A stretch of 64,000 nt of DNA from Lunularia cruciata (lineage: Eukaryota; Streptophyta; Marchantiopsida; Lunulariales; Lunulariaceae), in NCBI GenBank assembly GCA_948567375.1, contig OX419761.1:46378501-46442500 (forward strand), given 5' to 3'. This document shows positions 1 to 10,173 of the stretch, piece by piece. Within the stretch, counting starts at the first letter, position 1, and each line of letters starts with the position of its first letter. The translations under genes and the position numbers were made by a program. The notes below the pieces were generated by a model. The model made no database searches. It was not told the DNA's origin and saw only the letters and a program-made list of their open reading frames with translations.

Positions 1-1326
1 AGGGAGTATGTCTATTGGAGTTGTTTTGCGGGATTAACATTGGACTAGCTACGGTACTACAAGCGGGTATATGAGTACATAGGTCCTTTTTAATAGAGAG
101 AGATGGGACTGCTAGGCAAGTCTCTCTCTATCATGTGACATACTTGGCTTATCAATATCCTGAGTTATTACCAAGGTTAGCAATCAAATGTTACCAAAAG
201 GCCCTACAAGTATACATTTCCTTACTGGAGGCACATGATCAAGAGAGACATAGGCATGTTCATTTGGTGATTTTTGGATAGCCATGTCAAGGACATATAC
301 ACATTGGTCTAGGTCTACATGCTCATTGTTCTGGTGTGTTTTGGGAGATGTTATGGATCTACAACATCTCCAGGTTCATCAGTCTGTTTCTCCAACTTAC
401 CTTTTGGAGAACATCCCTTTGATGGGTGATTCTTGCACTCGGGTGGTGGTGAGTACACATCAGGTCCATTCTTGGATAGGATCTGCCATGTTGTTAGATG
501 AAACTAGAGTGGGATCACAAGATCATCATCTTTGTCTTTGGTGGATGAACCTCTTACTTAGAGAGGTTCTACATCATGCTTATGATGGGATTTAACGACT
601 AGACCATATCATTCTTGATTACATCTTGGATGTTGGGCATCAATCTCAAATGATGGTAGTGGCTGATAGGTCACCTATGGCAGTGGTGAACCTAGTTGGA
701 CAGCCTAGAGCTACTTTTTGCACACTTATGAGTTTCCTAAGCTCTCATGCTTTTTGAGAGCTACTTTTCCCATACTTATGTTCTTGGATTGGTTTGGGAC
801 TCACAATTACAATAATTGGTGGAGCCCAATGCTAATGAGAGAGAGTGGATGATGGGTTTTTGCATTGGTATTACCATTATTCCAATAGTCTTAGAGGCAT
901 CCAAGCATCAAGTGTTAGGTCGGGCTATGGACCTAAACTGTTTGACCCGGATTGTGAGCCTTGGCTTAGCAAAGTAGCGTAGGATGCACTTGATAGGCAT
1001 CACCACTTGGACACTTGTAAGCCATGTGCCTATCAAGATGTTTTAGGCATATGTTGGGGGCAATGGACTAAGTGGATAGGGTATTTTTGGGACACAATCA
1101 ATGGTGGTCTATTTGGATTTCATCTAGGTGAGCGTGGTCTACTTAGATTACACCCTTGGTCTACTTGGGATGCAACTAGAGGACGTATGGAGCTTGCAGC
1201 CAAATCAAAGGGAGCTTTTCACATTGAGGTTGGGACCTCTAGTGGTTGGAGGCATGACACTACTACTCCCAAGGGCCCAGTGTAGCAGCCAATTAGTATG
1301 TCTTCTACTCCTATGATAGTTATAGA
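1..1326 (+). pseudogene. Family E Ty3/gypsy element, decayed gag/5' region
   Basis: This is the plus-strand 5' part of the oldest retrotransposon in the window. The left end lies outside the window, so neither its 5' LTR nor its primer site is visible. The longest open stretch is 284-595 (103 codons), and a second is 1007-1285; stops and frameshifts separate them. I recognise no zinc knuckle or protease motif. The assignment to gag and spacer rests on position directly upstream, and on the same strand, of the reverse transcriptase starting near 1700. Gag would package element RNA in the cytoplasm, but this copy cannot make it. Confidence is moderate for belonging to E and low for domain identity. 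Confidence 0.45.
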
Positions 1327-2430
1327 GGATACTTGGGAGCTAGATCTTGGACCTAAGCTTACAAGAGAGGAAAGATGGAGGGTTTGGAGGTTCTTGAGAA
1401 GCTACATGCGTTGTTTTGCCTTCAATATGAAGGATTTGGGTGCTTTGAAAGGACCTGGTATTTAGATTGAGTTGACTATCAAAACACCAATTTTCCAACG
1501 TTCGTATCAATACAGTGACATGGAGAGAGCATTGATTTAGAGCCAGAGTAGTGACCTTTTTGAGGCTAGTTTGGTAGAGATTTCACATAGAGAGTATGCA
1601 TCAACTACAATGATGTCAACCAAGAAGGATATGCATGGTAGCTACACATATAGGCAGATGTGTGGAGATTACTATCCTATCAACTAATAGCACTATGGCT
1701 AATTGGTATGCCATGCCTACACCGGAGGAGATCTTTGATGTGATTAGGTATGCAAAGGTCTTTGGTACTTTGGATCTTCAAGCAAGATATCATCAGTTGC
1801 CAATCAGGGGGAAGATAAGCCCAAGATAGCATTTTGGGCTATTAATCGTCACAATAAGGATGTGTTATATTAGTGGAGGTTCTTACCATTTGGGTTAAAG
1901 AACACTCCTGTTGAGTTCTAGAGGGTCATGAATAGGATCCTAACTAGATTGGATTTTTCTTGGTGCTATATTGTGACATTTTGGTCTATAGCATCACTAT
2001 GGAGGAGCATGAGAGATAGTTGTTGGAGGTGTTTGAGAGGTTGAGATCTCATGGACTCAAATTACATATGGAAAAGTGTAGGTTCTTCCATGAGCAAGTT
2101 GAGTATTTAGGTCACACTATCTACCTTGGAGGACTTAATGTTCAGCATACCAAGGTGGAGGCCATTGTATGTATTTCTTGACCTATGGATGTAAGCAGAG
2201 TGCAAGCATTCCTTGGATTGGTAAACTTATCGCTATGTTAGAGGATTTAGTGCCATTGCCAAGACCTTGATAAAGCTGACCAAGCTTACACAGGAGTGGT
2301 GTTGGGAGATGAGCAAGAGAGAGCTTTTGTAGAGCTCAAGGAGAGGTTGACATCTGCTCCTATTTTGTGAAGATTAATTAGAAGAAGACCATTTGAGGTT
2401 CACATTGATTGGAGTATGTTGGAGCTTGGA
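1327..2430 (+). pseudogene. Family E reverse transcriptase, decayed, cut by A1
   Basis: This is Ty3/gypsy reverse transcriptase, which copies element RNA into DNA. Visible motifs are MPTPEEIFDVI at about 1707, the TLDLQARYHQLPI block at about 1770, RFLPFGLKN at about 1880, and the thumb-side block around 2060-2120 (HMEKCRFF, then VEYLGHTI). The catalytic Y-x-D-D loop near 1960 is destroyed: the frame reads CYI and then loses both aspartates. Several in-frame stops and frameshifts are present. The sequence runs into the start of RNase H and stops at 2430, where A1 is inserted. RNase H resumes at 12119, after the A1 target duplication. Confidence 0.8.
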
Positions 2431-2575
2431 TGTAACAATATGGAGTTTAGCAACAAAGTTAGTCGGGATTATGAAGTAACACATAAGACAAATTAGCCTA
2501 GAATATTCTGGTAGTATCTAGGAAGCTTCTTGGAAAGATTCCCAGCTAGCTTAACTTACACCTCAAGTAAGTAGC

Positions 2576-2722
2576 TTCTAGAAGGAAGCTTCTAGAAACT
2601 TCCAACTAGCTTAGCTTGCACGCCAAGTAGGCGGCTTCTAGAAGGAAGCTTCTTGAGAAGCTTCCTAGTTAACTTGGCTTGCACTCTAAGAAAGCGGCTT
2701 GAGGAAGCTTCTTGAGAAGCTT
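2576..2722 (+). promoter_or_regulatory. Heat-shock-element-like GAA/TTC arrays in A1 U3
   Basis: Three clusters of alternating GAA and TTC modules lie within about 170 bp upstream of the TATA box. The best is 2585-2602, GAAGCTTCTAGAAACTTC, four modules in perfect GAAnnTTCnnGAAnnTTC phasing. It is preceded by TTCnnGAA at 2576-2583. The other two (about 2636-2664 and 2703-2722) are GAAGCTTC pairs separated by four bases. The motif equals the known binding consensus of plant heat-shock transcription factors. Binding is inferred. Confidence 0.6.
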
Positions 2723-2744
2723 CTCAAGGGCCTTGTATGCTACC

Positions 2745-2750
2745 TATAAA
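2745..2750 (+). promoter_or_regulatory. TATA box of A1 5' LTR
   Basis: TATAAA lies in the context CCTATAAATACC. It is conserved in the other family A LTRs (12007-12012 and 43969-43974) at the same place relative to the GAA/TTC arrays, as expected for the U3/R promoter. Confidence 0.7.
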
Positions 2751-2857
2751 TACCAAGGCCAAAGCTCATGCTAGGCATTCGGAGTTTTCCGTCATTCAAG
2801 TATCTCAATGTGAGTTTCCATTCTCTTATTTCTCTCCTTGGATTCGGTCTTTTACAT

Positions 2858-2869
2858 TGGTATTAAAGC
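2858..2869 (+). other. A1 primer-binding site (mutated)
   Basis: TGGTATTAAAGC begins two bases after the 5' LTR. It is a two-mutation version of TGGTATCAGAGC, the complement of the initiator tRNA-Met 3' end. The intact form occupies the same place in A2 (15204) and A4 (44082). Minus-strand DNA synthesis would start here. Confidence 0.8.
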
Positions 2870-3127
2870 AAGAATGGGATTGATGGAATTTATGGACCAC
2901 CAAATCCACTTCCACCAAACCATTAGGATTTTTGCATCCAAATACTACCAAAGCATCGTTTCATACAATTCATCACCTTGCACTTTGGACAAGATGTTTT
3001 GCATATGATCACTATATCTGAGGAACCCTTGGTGCTTTTGGTTGTAACTTATGGAGAATGTTGGACGTGTTGTTTCTACGTGTTAATAAATTAGATAGAT
3101 TGGGAGTGGAGTGATAGAGGAGCAACC

Positions 3128-3526
3128 ATGGTGGCAATACCTGATGTTATCCTTGTTATGCAACAACAAATTGAGCACCTTACTTGATTGTTGGATGAAC
3201 GAGATCTTTGACGACAAGAGCAGGTGGAGAGAGTACTAATTCAAGAAGGAGAAGATGGATCAGATTCCCTAAACCCAAGGTATTTGAAGGCAAGAATCTC
3301 TCAAGTGTAGTGGAGAATTTTGTGTTTGATTGTGAACGGTATTTTGAAGCTACCAATCTACAAGACGAGCAAAGATAGATTCTCTTGGCTTCTAGTCAAT
3401 TGGATGGAGTAGCAAAGCTACGGTGGAGATTCCGAGTAGAGCGAGCCAAATGACAAATGGTTGCATCAATCTTGATATGGGCAGAATTCAAGAGCACAAT
3501 AATTAGTCGATTCCAAGCTATAAATG
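3128..3526 (+). pseudogene. A1 gag, 5' portion (interrupted by B1)
   Basis: This is the N-terminal part of family A gag, the capsid-like protein that packages element RNA. The ATG at 3128 matches the family start also seen at 15472 (A2) and 44354 (A4), in the context ACCATGG or GCCATGG. The frame is broken by several stops. It ends where B1 inserted, after the target bases AAATG at 3522-3526. The rest of gag resumes at 7589. Identification rests on alignment by eye with the uninterrupted A2 copy at 15472-16383 and on the downstream zinc knuckle. Confidence 0.75.
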
Positions 3527-3939
3527 TGTGGTGCCCACAATTTTTGTTTTTTCCAAAATAACGGAGAAGAAGTGTATAGAGAAGTTGGATTGCGCCTGTA
3601 TGGCCAAAGAAGGCAAAGAAAAGAGTCTTCGGGATGAAAACCGAAGTAAAGTGACTTTGGGTCATAAAGCAAAGTAGTCGGAAATGCCTTGTCAGCATAC
3701 AACCCGAAGTAAATTGTCTTTGTATCGGTGGGAGCTCAACCCGAGGCAAAGACAGTCTAACAACCTTTCGTCGGGGCAAGAAATTCAAGAAGGGGCCGTT
3801 TAAAAACTAGCGGCTCATACGCGCAAAGGTTGATTGATAGTGACAGGTGCATGCCGGAGGTGTGATTTCTTGGTAGAAACTCAAAGTGATGGAAGACAAA
3901 GAAGCGCAACTCTAAAAAATTTGAACTTGCAACGACAAA

Positions 3940-6506
3940 ATGTCGAGTAATTTTCCTTCACCGTTGAGAAGTCGTCTTGCAGGTGATCATGGGAAGGGAA
4001 ATAGAGTTGGAATCGTGTTAGTGCGCAAGGGAGAAGTCACGAGAGTGAAATCAAGAGAGAGTGAGAAGGTAGAAGAGATGGGAGGAGGAAAGAAGAACTC
4101 CAAATTCATAGTGAGAAATCATGCGATTCGGAGGTTAGACATAATAGCAAGGATCGAAGTCTTGAGCCGACTTTGGATCACCTTTCTGGCATGGAATTGG
4201 AATGTAAGCTTTCCAAGATTCATGACAGAAATCATCAAGAGTAAGTGTCTCGATGGACCCAAGGAAGAGGAAATCTGGCCCGCTGGATAGAGTCGGATTG
4301 GAGACTCGTACTCGGGAAGGAAGCAGGCTCGGAGCAGGGAGACACGTTCTTGGGGAAGGGAGAGATAGCTCTGGAGACTCAGGAATTGAGAGACGCTTTC
4401 TCTTTGAAGAGAACAAAGAATGGGTATAAGGTTGAGAGTTACAAGGATCCAGTGAAGAGAGGGATCGTGAGTGCTCTCATGGCAATCTTGAAGCCAGAGA
4501 GAACAACTTATGTGATGAAACACCAAGCAGTGTTCATCCATAAATTGTTTGCAGGAGAGCCTATTAATTGGGCAAGGTGCTTCCATGGGAGGACGAGACA
4601 GATGGTGTGGAATTTGCGGGATAAGTCGCCTCCACACTACATCATGCCGTTTGCAGCACATTTCTACCTTGGGTTGAATTTGCTCAATTCGGCGGAGTGA
4701 AGCAAAATGGTGTCTCATTTCCATCCCGACTTGAGAAGAGAAGTTGACGTGGAGGAACAACAGTACATTCTCCAAATCCAAAGCACTGATGAATACTACA
4801 TGAAGACGGGTAAGAGCTTGGAGATAGAAGCAAGTACTCCACCGACAAAGAAGAAAGGTCGGCAAGGTGAAGCCGAAGATATCAAGAAACCTCATAAGAC
4901 GTAGAGAGGCAACCCAAGGTGAGGTATGATGGTAATTGAGTCGGAGGATGAAGACTCAAAAGGAGATGCCGAGCTCAAAACGGAAGACTCGGAACACATG
5001 GAGGAGCCTGAGCTAACGCTGTAGAGCGAAGATACGAGTAGTGATAGTGATGAATGGGGAGAGATGACATCGGCGCCAATGGCTAAAGAAAAAGAAGAAG
5101 AAGTGCAAGCTGAGATGGAAGCCAAAGACAACACACAGTTGGAGGACGAAGTAACTATGCCCGAGGAAAAGAAGATCGCAGTACAGCGAGGAGTTTGCTC
5201 AAGACATAAGGCGAAGTGTGAAGCTGGGCCAAGTAAAGTGAAGGAAGATGTAGGAGAAGGCTCGGGGAGTGAGGCATCAATTCCGATACAAAGACTGCAG
5301 AGGAGAAGGCGAGTATCGGGTGAAGAAGAGGTAAGGAAGGAGATTTTTATGCAGGAAGAAGTAGTTGCAAGAAATGGAGTGGAGTACCTGCAGGAAATTG
5401 TGTGTCCATTGTTGGTGAAGTTGGAGCATAAGAAGAGGGAGATGCAGTTGACATGTCCAGAGGTGACAACTGTGTTGCAGGTATTAGCGCGATTAGAAGA
5501 AGAGAACTTGGAGTTGAAGAAGAGTGTAACCCGAGGTGAGGAGGAAAGGGAAGTACTACGAGTGGAGGCAGTAGAGAGAAGTCAGGTAATTGAAGACCTG
5601 AAGAGAGAAGTGAGCTATTGAGAGGATCTTGTGAGGAAGAGTGACATAGCAAGGGAGAGACAAGTAGCAGAGTATGAGATCTTGAAGCAGCAGTTTGCTA
5701 ATTCCAGAGTAGAAGTAATCCATGCTATGGCGAGAGTAGCATCAAAGGATCAGGAGCTCAATAGAGTGATGGAGAGTATGGAAGAGAAGAAGCAACTCTG
5801 GCAATGAGAATTGGCGATGCGATATAGAGAAGAAGAAGGGTTGAGAGATTTACTTCATAATCTGGAGGAGAAGGTTGTACAGAAAGAGAAGGAGAAGAAG
5901 ACGGTGAAAGCCGAGTTCGAAGCAGAGTTGGCGATGTACGGAGAGGACTAGCTTGCAGATTGAGAGCAGGAGAGGAAGATGCGGTTGGAGCCATTGAAGG
6001 AGATTGTCCTCAAGATGAATGCGATGTTGAGTATGGAGGCTAGCATTCGAATCGAAGAAATGCGACTGCACGAGTTGAAGTTGTTGTTGCAAGAGATGAG
6101 GCAAAGACAGGCAAAAGACACCGATATGAACGCTTTGTTGATTAAGTTAAGAACTTGTGTAGACAAGAAGATACTAGAATTAGAGGACAACATTTCAATT
6201 AGATTGGACTTAGTGAAGATAGAGATAGAGAAACTTCGGAAAGCTGTTAGAGCTAAACCCGAAGTAGATAACATAGGAGTCAAAATGTCTTCGGAGTTAC
6301 CATTGGAGACATTAGAGAAGAGTGGGTCAGGAGATAAGGAGTTAGATAGATTACCCACTAGTGGAATTTCAGATCAGGAAAGAGAATTGTTGGATCTAGT
6401 AGAGGAAGTAGAAGATATGAAACCCGAGGAAAAAGTGATAGGAAGTAAGATTACTTCGGGTTCGGGTTTAAGAGCCGAGGAAGAAGTGGACATCGGATCG
6501 GAGTAG
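3940..6506 (+). pseudogene. B1 decayed long ORF with C-terminal coiled coil
   Basis: From about 4245 to 6506 one reading frame stays recognisable across open blocks 4245-4700, 4707-4904, 5064-5621 and 5979-6506, broken by TGA and TAG codons. An N-terminal block in another frame starts at 3940. The first block holds a compact hydrophobic region (KRGIVSALMAIL and HKLFAGEPINWARCF) that I do not recognise with confidence; it vaguely resembles transposon-associated domains of plants. The middle is acidic and Ser/Glu-rich. From about 5380 onward it is heptad-like Glu/Lys/Leu sequence predicted by eye to be coiled coil. No polymerase, integrase or transposase motif is visible. B2 keeps only the last part (26534-26797). 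Confidence 0.55.
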
Positions 6507-6834
6507 TAATAGTTTTGAGATATGAAGAGGCAGATATGAAGAGGTGCATTGTCATTTTGGATCTGCAGGTTAGAAGAGTTGTTGTAGAACGGTATAGTTG
6601 TTAGAACTGTCAATTTGTTCACTATTTAAGAGTGCCATTCGCAGAGAATTATTGTTCAATGCTCATTATTTCTAAGAATAGATAAAGCGAAGTGTTGTGA
6701 AGCAGTGCTTGTCGCTTGAGCTTGATTCCGAGTATCAACTTTGCAATTGTGTTTGTGAGTGTTTGGAGAAATTCGAAGTGCAAGTCGGAGTGTTTGTTGG
6801 ATGTTGGATTCCACAGCCTCGATCTTGAGGTCAC

Positions 6835-7125
6835 GTTCATCCTGAGGACAATCTCCTTCAATGGCTCCAACTGCATCTTCCTCTCTCGCTCTTGATCTGC
6901 AAGCTAGTCCTCTCCGTACATCGCCAACTCTGCTTTGAACTTGGCTTTCACCGTCTCCTTCTCCTTCTCTTTCTGTACAACCTTCTCCTCCAGATTATGA
7001 AGTAACTCTCTCAACCCTTCTTCTTCTCTATATTGCATTGCCAATTCTTGTTGCCAGAGTTGCTCCTTCTCTTCCATACTCTCTATCACTCTATCGAGCT
7101 CCTGATCCTTTGATGCTACTTTGAT
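6835..7125 (-). repeat. Inverted duplication of the B1 coiled-coil segment
   Basis: The minus strand here repeats about 290 bp of the B1 plus strand at 5735-6025 with high similarity: the frames share VASKDQEL, LHNLEEKVVQKEKEKE and ELAMYGED. The inverted copy lacks some of the stop codons of the forward copy; for example CAACAAG replaces CAATGAG. The matching place in B2 (about 27103-27123) has no such segment, so this was a secondary insertion into B1. The two arms, about 810 bp apart, could fold into a long hairpin in RNA. Confidence 0.85.
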
Positions 7126-7588
7126 CACTTGATCCTAAGTGAAGTGCAATCAAAGCAATACCTTGACAGATCTGAGAGGAATTGTAGTGTTGGTAGTATT
7201 TTGCATTTGTAAGTGCAGTGCAAAGTTGATGTGAAGCAATTTTGATCGAGGAAGTTGTGCCTTCAGTGGAAGGGTGGAATACAATTTTGAGGCAAAGTCG
7301 TTTTGCAGTGAAGTGCCATTTTTGGGAGAGCCTGAATCATCACAATCAAGATTGTTTGGAAAGATTTGAAGGATTTGTGATTAAGAAGTGTTACTTTGTG
7401 ATAAGACTGTGAATCAGTGCTTGTTACTCTCTTCTGGGTGTGGTTTCTACCTGAGAGACTAAAGAAGAACTCAAGAAGAACTAAATTGTTACTTTGCTTT
7501 GTATTTGACCAATTATGAATCGTATCTCTACGGGAACAAACATTACTTACCCAATTACCGCAAAAGTGATATTTGCCGGGTTGTCACA

Positions 7589-8106
7589 AAATGCCACACA
7601 AGCTGCACGAGATAAGTTGGCAGAGTTGAAATAGATTGGCTTGTAAGAAGTTACATCACGCAATTCCAAAACACCATCATGCAAATTCTAGATGTATTGG
7701 AAGGTGAAGCCCTATATTGATTCATGAGGGGCTTGAAGGCACGAACCAAATTAGAGGTGACCATGCAAGAGCCACAACACTTAGAGGAAGCCATGCGGTT
7801 GGCAGAACGTTTTGATTCCTTGGTGGCAAAAACTTGGTCTTGACCTTGACCTCCACAAAGCCTACCAATACACTACACACAAGTGGAGGAGCCATCACCA
7901 ATGGAGATTGATGCAATTCAACAAAGACCACTTGGCACAATAAATAGGGAGAAACTGTGACAAAATGGTGGTTGTTTTTATTGTTACTAGTTGGGGCATT
8001 GCATTGCTGAATGTCCACTCAAGAATGGACGACCTCAACAAGTTGCCCAAGTGGAGGTTGTGGAGCGGAATGATCAAGGAAATGAGGAATCCTAGTAGGA
8101 AATTTT
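7589..8106 (+). pseudogene. A1 gag, 3' portion with CCHC zinc knuckle
   Basis: This is the continuation of A1 gag after B1. Near 7969-8010 it encodes a nucleocapsid-type zinc knuckle, C-x2-C-x4-H-x4-C (CFYC then GHCIAEC), which binds element RNA during packaging. An in-frame TGA (7958-7960) lies a few codons before the knuckle, and a TAG lies inside it. The same TGA occurs in A2 (16235-16237) and A4 (52922-52924), at a codon that reads best as an original CGA. Confidence 0.8.
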
Positions 8107-8769
8107 GAGCCGCATACTGGGAGCTTGATTAGTTCCAATGGGATTGAAGGCTTGAACTATGCAAGTTTGCTTCACTTGCAAGGTATGATATCTAATCAAG
8201 GTTGTTGGATTTTGGTTGATTTTGGAAATTCAAAGAATTGCATGTTTATGCAAGTAGCAAAGGAATCGGTTATTTCTATCAAGCCAGTGATTGGAAGTAG
8301 TTTGATGATGGCAGATTGTAGAAAGGCTTCTACATTCTGCACCTTGCATCCTGTTACCTTCAAGATTGGGAAGGAGTATTTGGATTGTATGAGGTTTGTA
8401 GTGGCACCTCTACACTATGATATCATTCTAGGTCTACCTTGGCTTGAACATCATAAGGTTCAATTCGATTGGACCCGATGCCAAATTCAAGTACAACACC
8501 AAGGTAGGAATTTCCGATTAGGCTGTCTGGCACCTCAAAGTAAGACAACTAAGAATAGTCAGTCCCAAGATGGGAAGGTTGTTGAGAAGGTAGACATAGA
8601 GCAAACCTTGAAGGAAGTGGAGTCCCAAGATGGGAAGTTTGCCAAGAAGGCAACCATAGAGCAAGCTTGGAAGAGAGATGAGTCCCTAAAAGGGAAGTTT
8701 GTTAGTAAAGCAGCCATAGAGCATGCTTTGGAGGAAGATAAGTCTATATTTGCGGTGTGGATCAAGTAG
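8107..8769 (+). pseudogene. A1 aspartic protease with three 20-residue repeats
   Basis: The open frame 8125-8769 (214 codons) covers the retropepsin-like domain that would cut the polyprotein. The active site is degraded: where A4 (53179) reads DSGSSKNCM, A1 reads DFGNSKNCM. The conserved IILGLPWLEHHKVQFDW block at about 8440 supports a Ty3/gypsy protease fold. After it, 8569-8748 encodes three tandem 20-residue units (pattern DGKF...KKA.IEQAL...DES), also present in A2 and A4. The frame stops at TAG 8767-8769, before reverse transcriptase. Confidence 0.8.
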
Positions 8770-9723
8770 ATTGCACAAGACCAATCTATGGAGGACCAAG
8801 AGCCTCATCAAGCAATGGTTGATTGGATAGTTAAGGAGTTTGTAGATGTGTTTCTGGATGATCTGCCAAAGGGATAACCCTTCGATCAAGGTATGCCTTT
8901 CAAGATTGAGTTATTGCCGAGTACTCCAGTGAGTAGACCAATCTATCGGCTCTCACCAAAGGAGTTGGAGGAGTTGTGAACAACACTTATAGAGTTGTTG
9001 GAGAAGGACTTCATATGACATAGTACCTCTCCTTGGGGAGCACTGGTACTATTTGTTCCAAAGAAGGATAGAGGACTTTGTTTCTGTATTGATTATTGTG
9101 GGCTCAATAAGCAAATCGTGAAGAATGCATATCCCTTGCCTCGGATCAATGACTTGCTTGATCAACTAAGTGGAGCATGCTACTTTTCTAAGTTGGATCT
9201 TTGCAACAGCTATTGGCAAATTCCTATTCAGAGAGAGGATGTGCAAAAGACTACCTTTCATACAAGGTATGGGCATTTTGAGTGGAGAGTTCTACCTTTT
9301 GGACTCACTAATGCTCTTGCAGTCTTCATAGATCAGATGCGTCGAGTGTTGGATGGATTATTGGATCAGTCCATGGTGGTGTTCTTGGATGATATCTTAA
9401 TTTATAGTAAGACAGAGGCAGAACATGTGATTCATGTGCTAGAAGTCCTAAGACGACAACGACAATGGAAATTTTATTGCAAGAAGTCAAAGTGTGCCTT
9501 TTGGCAGAAGGAGGTTACCTTCTTGGGTCATAAGATCTCATCAAAGGGGATCAAGATGGAAGAAGAGAAGATCAAGGCCATTACTGATTGGCCTACCCCA
9601 AAGGATGCTACAAAAGTATGGGCATTCAATGGATTGGCTAGTTTTTACCGACAATTCATCTATTATTATGCTCATGTGGTTGCACTACTGACTGATCTCT
9701 TGGGAAAGAACTTAAGCTTCTAG
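8770..9723 (+). pseudogene. A1 reverse transcriptase
   Basis: This is reverse transcriptase of the chromovirus. The open part is 9118-9723 (201 codons), with [41 protein letters not shown] and the catalytic FLDD at 9382-9393 intact, then the thumb/connection block ending KNLSF. Upstream, the fingers region from 8806 carries stops, including one at the GDFI-type position (ATATGACAT, about 9012) that A2 also has. The frame ends in TAG 9721-9723, just before the RNase H junction. The identical TAG is present in the A5 fragment and in A4. The domain is nearly intact, but the polyprotein is not. Confidence 0.9.
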
Positions 9724-10173
9724 TGGACCACCAAGCATGAAGAAGCATTCCAAAATTTAAAGCATATGGTGTCTTCAAGACCCATTCTTCAACCATATGA
9801 TCCTCAACTACCTTGTGTAGTTGATTTTGATACTTCTAACTTTGCAATTGGAGCCGTGCTGCAACAAGAATTCCGAGATAGACTCCATCTCGTTGCCTTT
9901 GTGTCTCACCGACTCAATATGACTGAACAAAACTACTCTGCTCAAGATCAAGAACAACTTGCAATGGTATACGCCACCAAGGTATGGAAGCATTACCTCT
10001 TGGGGAAACAAGTGATCATACAAACTGATCACCAACCATTTTTTCAGACCTTACACTTGGAACACATGAAGAGTTGACATCATCAATGGGAGGGACAACT
10101 CCACCTTTATGACATCAAACTTGAGTAAAAACTAGGTCAATTCCATGTCATCCTTGATGCTTTATCACAATGA
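9724..10173 (+). pseudogene. A1 RNase H
   Basis: This is the RNase H domain that removes the RNA strand after first-strand synthesis. The open part 9766-10077 shows the first catalytic block VDFDTSNFAIGAVLQQEF, and later the QDQEQLAMVYA helix and TDHQPF block. Stops follow at 10075 and at TGA 10171-10173, in the DALS block that normally ends this domain. A3 and A4 carry a TGA one codon earlier in the same motif (31894 and 55135). Confidence 0.85.

Larger units (their letters stand above)
2431..2856 (+). repeat. A1 5' LTR
   Basis: This 426-bp LTR begins TGTAACAATATGG and ends GGTCTTTTACA. It holds the U3 promoter with three GAA/TTC-rich palindromic blocks and a TATA box (2745-2750), about 110 bp before its 3' end. 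The same sequence recurs at 11693, 14850, 33453, 43655 and 56690. Confidence 0.95.
3527..7588 (+). mobile_element. B1: coiled-coil-encoding element, 5-bp TSD, no visible LTRs
   Basis: This 4062-bp insertion in A1 gag begins TGTGGTGCCCAC and ends GGTTGTCACA. AAATG is duplicated on both sides (3522-3526 and 7589-7593), and the empty site reads through correctly in A2 near 15860. A 5-bp TSD with TG...CA ends points to an LTR-type integrase. However, I find no direct terminal repeats and only a few bases of inverted match at the ends. It carries a long decayed plus-strand frame ending in coiled coil (to 6506). A TATA-like segment (CACTATTTAAGAG, about 6622) lies near the 3' end, with about 960 bp of non-coding 3' sequence after it. 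A second copy, B2, is at 25690-27590. The class is unresolved: it may be a non-autonomous retrotransposon derivative or something else. Confidence 0.85.
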
